Source: Siphonodentalium dalli
Lineage: Eukaryota; Mollusca; Scaphopoda; Gadilida; Siphonodentaliidae
Assembly: GCA_032622095.1 (NCBI GenBank)
Contig: CP136065.1
Location: forward strand, 66,767,031-66,831,030
DNA: 64,000 nt
Direction of reading: 5' to 3'
Part shown: positions 56,534 through 64,000 of the stretch, in pieces
How the letters are laid out: every line of letters starts with the position of its first letter
How positions within the stretch are numbered: the first letter of the stretch is position 1
Position numbers and translations under genes: made by a program
The notes under the pieces: generated by a model
The model's input: only the letters and a program-made list of their open reading frames with translations
The model's database searches: none
Told to the model about the DNA's origin: nothing

Positions 56534-57550
56534 CTGTAAAATAGAAGAACATCATTGAAGGTCAACATACAACGTTTAATACTTCGCAGAACTACCACTT
56601 TATAATAAGGGTACGTTCACACGTTGTCAATTTTCCTCACAATTTTGCACCAATTCGTCGCAGAAGATGTGGTGTGCTAGGTGTGATTAGATGTTTACCA
56701 ATGGGCTTTCATCATACTAACATTAAAGTTGAAATTGAACACTGAGCTAATGAGAGACGAATGTTCAATGCTTACGTCTGAGCTAACACCAGGATTAGCG
56801 CTGGACCAAAAGTTTATCTTGCCAAAATTTCAAAATTATTTTTTTTCCGCCAAATTTAAACTGATTGGCCAAATTGAATTAAGGCTCTCATTTGTGAATA
56901 ATTGAAGATTGTAATAAATCTCTAAGCGACACCCGGAAACTGCGTTTAATATTGCTGCACTTTTGTCAAATTTCAAATATCTGTGATCTAAGCATACAAT
57001 GTATATGTTATTTCAACTGTATCAGTGTTAGAGACAATGACACAATGTATGCAAACTTGGCATGTTCGGCATTACAGGAAAACAACGAAATAAGTCAGTC
57101 CAAGTTTCCTTCTGAAGTTAAAATGTAGTTATTAATCCAGTAGCATGCTTATTCCACAACATATAATTTATCAAATAATTTGCCTCTAAACCCGGCCTCA
57201 TATTATTTAGTAAGACACGAGCGTATTATGAGCACGCGCGCGATGACGTAAGAGCTTGGCACAATTATGTCAATGTCAATGCCGGAACTTTATTATTATG
57301 TTAATTAGATTATAATTATGATATTCGATTTGTGTTGGGTTATTTAGTGTTGACTGTGAGATAAACGTGAGTGATAAGGGTGGTTGAACTATTTTGTCAA
57401 CATGAAAAGACACATTTAAAATGGAACTATATTTTTCTTGAAGGTGCCTTTACTTCCTCTATGGTTGTGATAAGGAAATTAATATTAATTTGTTTTAACC
57501 CAGGCCTTTTCAAGATAGTTTTTCCTTGCTAAAATGTGATTATGTGATAA
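56534..57550. other. Upstream region of the secreted-protein gene, no coding feature
   Basis: It should include a first non-coding exon or promoter of the minus-strand gene. A GCGCGCGATGACGTAAG segment at about 57236 contains a CRE-like TGACGTAA. This is suggestive only. Confidence 0.35.
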
Positions 57551-57702
57551 AATGGATCTCAAATTCGTCGCAATTTTATACGAAATGTATTAACCTCGTC
57601 CACTAAATTCTATTTGAGCCTCAGTTTATAGCTCGGCTCAAATCGAATTTAGTGCAATCGGTTAATACATTTTATATATAATTGCGACTCATTAGAGATC
57701 CT
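57551..57702. mobile_element. Hairpin MITE, ~150 bp
   Basis: GATCTCAAATTCGTCGCAAT...GGCTCAAAT-type arms pair around a TCAGTTTATAGCTC loop. Anchors are ATGTATTAACC(T/G), CACTAAATTC and TTTGAGCC against their complements. Pairing is imperfect but spans about 65 bp per arm. Confidence 0.65.
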
Positions 57703-58716
57703 CTATATAATATTAGTTCTAATACAGGTTATCACATTGTTCACATCTATTCGGAAGAATGCAAACTCGCCTTTTACCAGCATAAAGAAACATGATTAAT
57801 TGTAGTGACACGGCATAATATATACGTATTTCAACATACAATCTAGATTATATAGTAATTGTGACCTCAAGATATCGTTCTTCCCGATAAATGTTGCAGT
57901 CTGTGTTGATTTGTAGATTACAATTGACCAAACTTATTGACCAGGAAGTCTGTGCGTAAAATCTGTTATAGGAGAATAAAGGAACGAATCTTTAACGCAT
58001 GCAATACAACATCAAATCCTTACAATGTTATGCGCTACCTACGTAAACCTGTTTAAAATGTTAGGCCATGACAGCTTTAACAAGATATGATCTTTATAGC
58101 CTGATGTCGAATTTCCGTCTGCTAACATTGTTAACATTTTAAAAGAATTAAGTTTTTTAAAGAGCGTTTTTGTTCACTTGTGTTGTAAAATGTATCAAAC
58201 AAAATCCGGTATTTAGTCGAAAGTAAGTTATATATAGTATAGTTCTTGTTGTTGACAATGTTTGCGGTGCCAACAGACTGAGGGCTGATCTCAAGCTAGA
58301 CAGATCAGATCCTGTTAGCGATGCCAGGGCCTAACTTTTTAAAACAGATATCCCGGGGTAGCTTATAACATCGAAAGGTTCCGTGAAACCTACATCTAGA
58401 ACAACGATATAAAAAAGCTGGTTAAAGTCGAAGGGAACTTTAGACTAGAAATAAGCAGGACACATACTAGATAATTCAATGACTCTCTATATTCTGTCTA
58501 CGCTCGTCGAGATTATTCTCCACCCTCTCAAGACATGGGAGCTGTTTGATGTCTGGTCGATCCCTGTGGCTATGTTTTAATATTGCCTTTGTGTGTGACT
58601 GCATGAAAGTTCCAATATACAGGGAACTTTATAACATTGAACAAACAGCACAGGGAATATTTTTCTTAGTTACTACTTGTTCCTCTATAATCTAGTTCAC
58701 AGTAGGTGGTGGCCCC
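57703..58716. other. No recognisable gene
   Basis: No supported open frame or repeat partner in the window. Confidence 0.3.
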
Positions 58717-58850
58717 AGCTCGAGATTGCATGATTTTTGTGACTTTTGTGAGTCGATATTATTTCCCGGGAATGACTCCATGATTGTATAGCTCTGCAAA
58801 AAAAACTCATCGGCTCTTCAAAGTCACCTAAATCATGCAATATCGAGCTT
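58717..58850. mobile_element. Hairpin MITE, ~134 bp
   Basis: AGCTCGAGATTGCATGATTT at the left pairs with AAATCATGCAATATCGAGCT at the right. Pairing continues inward through GTGACTTT and GAGTCGAT against their near complements. Confidence 0.65.
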
Positions 58851-59554
58851 GGAACTTCAACTGCATGCTGTAACATGCATTATTTAGAAACAGGTGTTAG
58901 CTAAGACATATATTACCCGCACTGTTCTTTCAATGTTACAAACCTCCAGACTAGAACATCAAAAAGTTTTTAAATGGTGGAGTGTGATCTCTACGAGCAT
59001 AGCCTGAGTAGAGATCCATGACATGATGAAGACACATACCTTTTTGATGAAGACTATACCCAGAAACTTATTCCTCGGATAACAAAATCGATACCAATAT
59101 AACGTCTTATATACCCACCCGGAAAAGATGGACATTAAGGGTTTTATATCGAAAATGATGACCGATTATTGATGTATAATGACAGATGTTGTCCGACAAA
59201 TTATCAAATTAGAAAAGTATGCATTAACGAGCGTGACCATGAGCCAAAAGTAATTATAAGTTGCGCAACACATTTCCGCTTTACACCTATATCTCTCACA
59301 CCTTCTGAAATTCGGGGTTATCTTTGACGTTAATATGCTGACCCCAACATAATTATGCTGAAGGCGGAATAGCATGATTTGTATATTTACGTAAACCGAA
59401 TCAGATTTGATTGAGGTAATATGAAAATACGTCATACATTGTAGATGACCATACACCACACTGGATGAACGGCACCCACAGGCACACGTGTGTTCGAATA
59501 TGGCAGAGCTATCAACCGCTCCTTACAATGGTATGCGCTACAAAGTAAACATGT
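58851..59554. other. No recognisable gene
   Basis: A 97-codon minus-strand frame at 59166-59459 lacks any motif. Confidence 0.3.
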
Positions 59555-60012
59555 TTAAATGTACTCAATCCGATCAGACGCTCCTAAATTACTATTTCTT
59601 TGGCTTCGGGGGTAAACATTACTTGATCCGAGTCGAGGAATCCACCACCAAGGCTCAGAGTGATCAGCTATCGATGTTTGAAATCTATTTTTTTTTCACC
59701 ACCGATAATTTTAAGTGGTCCAGTAAACAGTCGACAAGAAGACTGTCTCGGACCAAATTGCGGATGAAGATGGATCACTCTAAAATCAGGTGGCTTTTTT
59801 GTGTCAGATATTTGACAAACCGGCAAAATTTCGTTGAAAAAATTGTTGATAAATAACAGGGTTTGGGAAATTTTATACTACAGTTGACTTTGGTTAGCAT
59901 TATTTTTGGTCAATTGCTCGATTCTGCACTGAAGCGGCATTTCAAAAAATGGTGTTGTTGTTGTTGGAATCTGATGACATGGGGACCATCGAATCCGATT
60001 AAGTACCTTTAA
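59555..60012. mobile_element. TTAA MITE, ~455 bp, copy 2
   Basis: Starts TTAAATGTACTCAATCCGAT and ends GATTAAGTACCTTTAA. The body aligns with 37597-38052 throughout. Its 122-codon plus-strand frame is therefore a repeat shadow. Confidence 0.75.
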
Positions 60013-60465
60013 AATGTTATAATAATAAGTAATATTTAAATAGCGCTTTATCCAAGATGGCCCAAAGAGCTTACATTAATACTAGTACCCTACACTCTAG
60101 TATCACACGTGATACACACATACATCTATACACACACCATATGCCTATACACAAGAGATGATGACATAATTATTAAAATAAACACATAAAAATCGTTAAA
60201 CAACATCTGAGATAACTTCCCCATAGTGAGCACAAAATAATTCACTCTTTAACACAGATCTGAATTAGGTCAAAGAGTTTGAAAATCTCGTGTCGTGTCT
60301 CAGTGAGTTCCAAACATTTGGAGCATACACGAATCAAATGCTCTATCGCCATAAGTTTTCAATTTGTTTGATGGAATATCCATTAGAGCTCGTGTCTTTG
60401 ACCGCAGATCCATAGGTGGAACATACATGCTTAAAAGTTTATCAAAATATTGAGGTAATACAGGT
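60013..60465 (-). mobile_element. Reverse 3' tail of an L2-like LINE or SINE
   Basis: Read on the minus strand the segment ends with ATAAAGCGCTATTTAAATAT followed by ATTATTATA. The TAAAGCGCTATATAAAT-type tail with a TTA short repeat is characteristic of L2-clade LINEs and of SINEs that borrow their tail. Upstream (60280-60440) is a conserved-looking block, AACTCACTGAGACACGACAC and GCATTTGATTCGTGTATG. No RT domain is present. It abuts the MITE ending at 60012. Confidence 0.5.
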
Positions 60466-60470
60466 CATGC

Positions 60471-60542
60471 ATGGGGTCATTGGATTTTGACCGGCAGAGT
60501 AAAGGGAATCACTCTCCGCCAGTCAAAACCGATGACCCCAAT
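60471..60542. repeat. Short imperfect hairpin
   Basis: TGGGGTCATTGGATTTTGAC pairs with GTCAAAACCGATGACCCCA across about 35 bp per arm (60473-60540). Confidence 0.65.
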
Positions 60543-60954
60543 CGATCTTCCAGTCATTCTTATAATCATATAACGTAAAATTTGATATAACATTAATAAC
60601 ATGAAAAACTGTTCAAAACTACCAATACAATGGTAAGAACATATTTTCAAAATTCGCCCAATAACAACACGTAGCGAGTGATTGTACACGATCGGCTTGA
60701 AGTGACCTTGGGGGTTCGTGCAGTTTGCTGCATTTTTCTCGTGGTGAAAATCCCATGACCACATTGAATCAGCCGTTCATTTCTTATATAATGAATCTCG
60801 CCTGCAGTCACCGACTGAAAGTGACATGTCATGTTATGATTATTACCGGTCAGTTTAATAGATACCGACAAGATGGCGGCGCCTGCTTATTATGTTCGTA
60901 AATCAATTTACATGTGCGCGCCTCCGGGCATGACACACGTAAATCACACCTGGT
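60543..60954. other. No recognisable gene
   Basis: Small frames only; no repeat partner was seen. Confidence 0.3.
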
Positions 60955-61150
60955 TTTGACATGATATATAGACTTCCCTTCGTTTGATATTACCGAATTG
61001 TATACCACAAAAAAGAAACGAAAATTTCATGGCCAATAAAACACATTGAAATATATTGCGACTGAGATAACAAATTTTGAGAATCAATGAGGAATATGAT
61101 AGGTGATGTTTTCCCCCCAAAATAGAACTTGTGAACCTTGTCACTGGTAT
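60955..61150. repeat. Solo arm of the hAT-like element family
   Basis: About 195 bp match the right arm of the element at 49706-50492 (CTTCGTTTGATATTACCG, GCCAATAAAACACATT, AATATATTGCGACTGAGAT, AACTTGTGAACCTTGTCACT). No opposite arm is nearby, so it is a remnant. Confidence 0.6.
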
Positions 61151-62880
61151 GGTATATTACCATGTCTCCAATTCAAATGAACCAATCAGCGACCAGAATT
61201 GCCCACCTGGTATGAGATTATACCATGTCACTAAACCGGAAGTTGTCCTAATAGCAGGCTAGTAACCACCATTTTGAATTGACGTTTTCCCCCTCCGCCT
61301 CGAGTCGTAACTTGCATGTGTTATCGCTTGTCCGTCGGAACAACGGTCCCGACAGACGTAACAAATAATACAATGGACGGTCTCAACCGCCAGTCAGGAC
61401 TTCCAGTGCTAAGTAACTTTACCATCCACAAAATGGATATTGTAATCCACAATATATTACATAAACGACTTTGCGATCATAAATCAGAACTATGTCCCGT
61501 GTTAATTTCCAATATTATATAGAGTACCAGACCATTACACAATTCTGACGTCATATGTGTTCCTTTCATTTAAAACGACAACTGAATGGTTCAATGAAAC
61601 TTATATGACTTATATGACCACGTTTCTGTGGTGTAAGCGATAACGAAACAACCTTGATAGGGAAAAGAAACTTTGGGTTATCTATTTGTTTGGCTTCACA
61701 CTTTAGACGTTGGGGAGCGGGTTGTATTTCTATATACCTTTGGCATTTACCTCATAAACCCCCTGATAAACACGAATATGTTATCAGATTTAACGCGGAA
61801 CCTCTCGTTTGGGTGTTTTATTTACAGCGTTAGCATCTCTCCGCAAACTTCTTAGAGCTTGAGCTGCATGTAGACCCCCCTCCCCCCTATGCGGATTTTT
61901 TGTGGTTATGATATCTTTGTAGAACTATATCAGTCCTTCAATTTTCCGGTTGTTTGCCATCTGGCGATGGGGGCTTTATAGAGTTATCGGCCTTTGAATC
62001 CAAGATGGCCGCCAACGTTGAATATCTAACCAGGTAACTTTCAATTCGCAATTAATCAGGAAGTTTATGAGGTATTACGTCGTGCGATATGCCATTCGAT
62101 TGATAATTGAGTACTCCTTATTTATTTGTAGGAATAAATTTCATATATTTAACATGGCCGCCAAAATGGCCACCGGAAGTGGAAAATGTGATACTTTTTC
62201 ACTAATATCTTCTATATCAGTTTCTGCTGTTTATAACTGATTGAGAATTGTGACTTTATTTTGTATTGTTTATATTAACTGATCATTGTGGCAATGAAAT
62301 AAGAATTTTTTGGGTCCTAGGCCCTTCCGATCCCTCAAAAATTTGACTTTACAGGAAGCGGTATAAAATTTTCACAACAAAAATCACAATTGGGATTCTA
62401 GTCACATTTCAACAAGGAATGAGCAGAACTGTGTTATGTAAGTGAGACATACCATTACCCGTGAATATTCCAAGTCATTGGAACCAAAATTGTTACTTTG
62501 GATCAAAATGGCCACCAAAATGGCCACCAAAATATGGAAAATTGTAAATATATTGCCCCAGCGTTCACTGCAATCGCTTACAGTATGTGGTTGATGAAGT
62601 AAATTGGCTATTCTGCCTTATATCCATTGAAAACTAACATGTCTGATTCACCTTGGTCAAGTTTTAGTATTGTAACCACTGACATTACCAGAAATATTGG
62701 ATTTTACTCTCACACACTTGACATAAATATCGGCAAAAATTAACTTTTCATGTTTTGATCATTTTTATTAAAAGTAAACTGTAACTAACTTTGATATGAA
62801 CGGTGTTTATCGTTTGGTCTAATGTAAATGTGTCACACTAAGGTCATTATAGAGCAAATTACTCAAGATGACTTCCAAAA
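61151..62880. other. No recognisable gene
   Basis: Contains repeated AAGATGGCCGCCAA and AAAATGGCCACC words (61990-62530), which may be degraded repeat sequence. A pyrimidine run lies at 61875-61888. No supported coding region. Confidence 0.35.
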
Positions 62881-64000
62881 TGGGAGTAGCTACAATGTCA
62901 TATATGTGTTGTTTATGTATATATGGAGTGACTATGGTCATGGGTGGGATGTATAGATGTATATTTGGTGGCTGTATTGCCACATGTGGGTGACCATGTA
63001 TACATATGGTGTCTATGTGATCATGGGTGGTGTATATGGATAAATAGGGAGTGGTTGGATGAATATGTGTAATGTGTATAGGTGTCCATGGACTGACAGC
63101 ACGGTCATGAATATACATGCCTGAGTATATCTGGGTGGTCGTTGGCGAGCGTGTAGGTATATAGGGAGTGCCGTGGTTGTAATGGGTGGGATGTATATTT
63201 ATATATGTCGTGGATGTTTATTGTCATCGGTGGATGTATAGGTATACAGGGGGTAACTGTATGATCATGGATGGCGTGTATGAGTACACAGCGAGTGACT
63301 GAATTGTCATGTGTGGGTGTATATAAAAGTCTGGAATGTATAATTGATCATGTGCGAGAAGTATTGGTACACCTGGAAGGACTTTATTGTCATTGGTGAT
63401 GTGTATATGTACACCTGGAGTGACTCTATGGGCATGTTTGTGTTGCATATGTATATATCGAGTGGCTATATGACCATGGGTATGGTGAATATGTATACAG
63501 GGAGTGACTGTGTGGCAATTACTGAAATGAATAGGTGTACAAGGAGTGACCGTGTGATCACCAATGTGGTGAATATGTATACACGGAGTGAAATGGGTCA
63601 GGTGTAGGAGTATACCTGGTGTGCATGTATGGTGACTCATTGTCATATGTTATGTGTACGTGTATACGCCAAGTGGTTGTATGGTAATTGGGCGAGGGGT
63701 ATATATATGTATAGCACGTGCGACTATATGACCATTGCTGAGGTGCATATGTATACCTGGAGTCACTCTATGGTTATGCGTGGGGTGGATATGCTTATCT
63801 TGAGTGGCTATTTCGCAATTGGCGCGTGGCGAGTAGATATACAGGGATTGACCGTATGACCAATGGTGATGTGAATATGTGTACCTGTAGTGACTGTATG
63901 ATCATGAATGTGGTGAATACAGGGAGTGGCTTATATGGTCGTGGGTCAGGTGTAACAGTTTACATGGTGTACATGTATGTTGACCCATGACTGTGTGGGG
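62880..64000. repeat. Degenerate 42-bp minisatellite, forward orientation, at the window end
   Basis: Units GTGAATATGTATACAGGGAG with TGACTGTATGGTCAT recur about every 42 bp (GGAGTGAC at 63501, 63543 and 63585) and run off the window edge. Same family and orientation as 1-700. The 140-codon minus-strand His/Pro/Thr-rich frame at 63224-63646 is a repeat shadow. Confidence 0.8.

Noticed and set aside
57236-57255. CRE-like TGACGTAA as promoter of the secreted-protein gene
   Set aside because: A single 8-bp match without a TATA box or a mapped first exon is not adequate support.
59488-59856. 122-codon plus-strand frame
   Set aside because: Mostly inside the TTAA MITE copy 2. The corresponding part of copy 1 has no such frame.
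63224-63646. 140-codon minus-strand frame
   Set aside because: Same minisatellite, same reason.
1-64000. tRNA or rRNA genes and tRNA-derived SINE promoters
   Set aside because: I looked for GGTTCGAATCC-type B boxes and rRNA core words on both strands and saw none that fold convincingly.

Overview
The window is nuclear DNA of a metazoan, most likely a marine lophotrochozoan such as a mollusc. That placement is inferred from a spliced, secreted Met/Gly-repeat protein gene, Helitron-like elements with tandem cores, a DIRS/Ngaro-type tyrosine-recombinase element, a CR1/Jockey-group LINE and many short inverted-repeat transposons. Long open frames are rare, the DNA is AT-rich, and no bacterial-style operon is present. 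Nearly everything is repeat-derived. One host gene can be argued for: a minus-strand secreted protein with exons at 56466-56533 and about 51153-52336.

Layout. 1-3125: a degenerate 42-bp minisatellite in both orientations, interrupted by G/C tracts and short direct repeats. 3127-11100: small inverted repeats, a LINE remnant, a GATATC-rich repeat field, a 116-bp perfect hairpin with a clean 9-bp target duplication, and dispersed repeats. 11106-11432: the C-terminal half of an SGNH-hydrolase-like protein. 11623-17449: a 5.8-kb element with terminal inverted repeats (TIRs) of about 0.65 kb, carrying a decayed minus-strand gene with a FEN1/PIN-like motif set and a nested palindrome built of AGCTAATTAGCT units. 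19195-19756 and 32571-37181: tandem-core elements ending in CTAG-T like Helitrons, the second preceded by a 130-bp satellite of about 27 units.

21842-31650 (minus strand): a tyrosine-recombinase (YR) element with split direct repeats in the order A1 - SGNH - gag-like - YR - B1 A2 - spacer - B2. It has no room for a reverse transcriptase. It is broken by a 3.8-kb TIR element, which itself holds a smaller inverted-repeat element, and by a 42-bp-arm hairpin. 38475-48105: two inverted arms of about 1.1 kb enclosing a LINE, which carries a 1501-bp and a 159-bp tandem duplication and a frameshift. 48711-50492: two inverted-repeat elements. 51153-56533: the secreted protein gene, whose 4.1-kb intron contains a 47-bp minisatellite directly abutting a TTAA-type MITE. 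56534-62880: sparse DNA with several MITE-like hairpins and a reverse L2-like LINE tail. 62880-64000: the 42-bp minisatellite again.

The strongest candidate for something undescribed is the YR element. It joins an SGNH hydrolase, an AT-hook/zinc-knuckle gag-like protein and a tyrosine recombinase without RT, yet keeps the split-repeat architecture of RT-encoding relatives. Second is the 5.8-kb TIR element and its unclassified protein. All family assignments rest on motif recognition by eye; no search was run.
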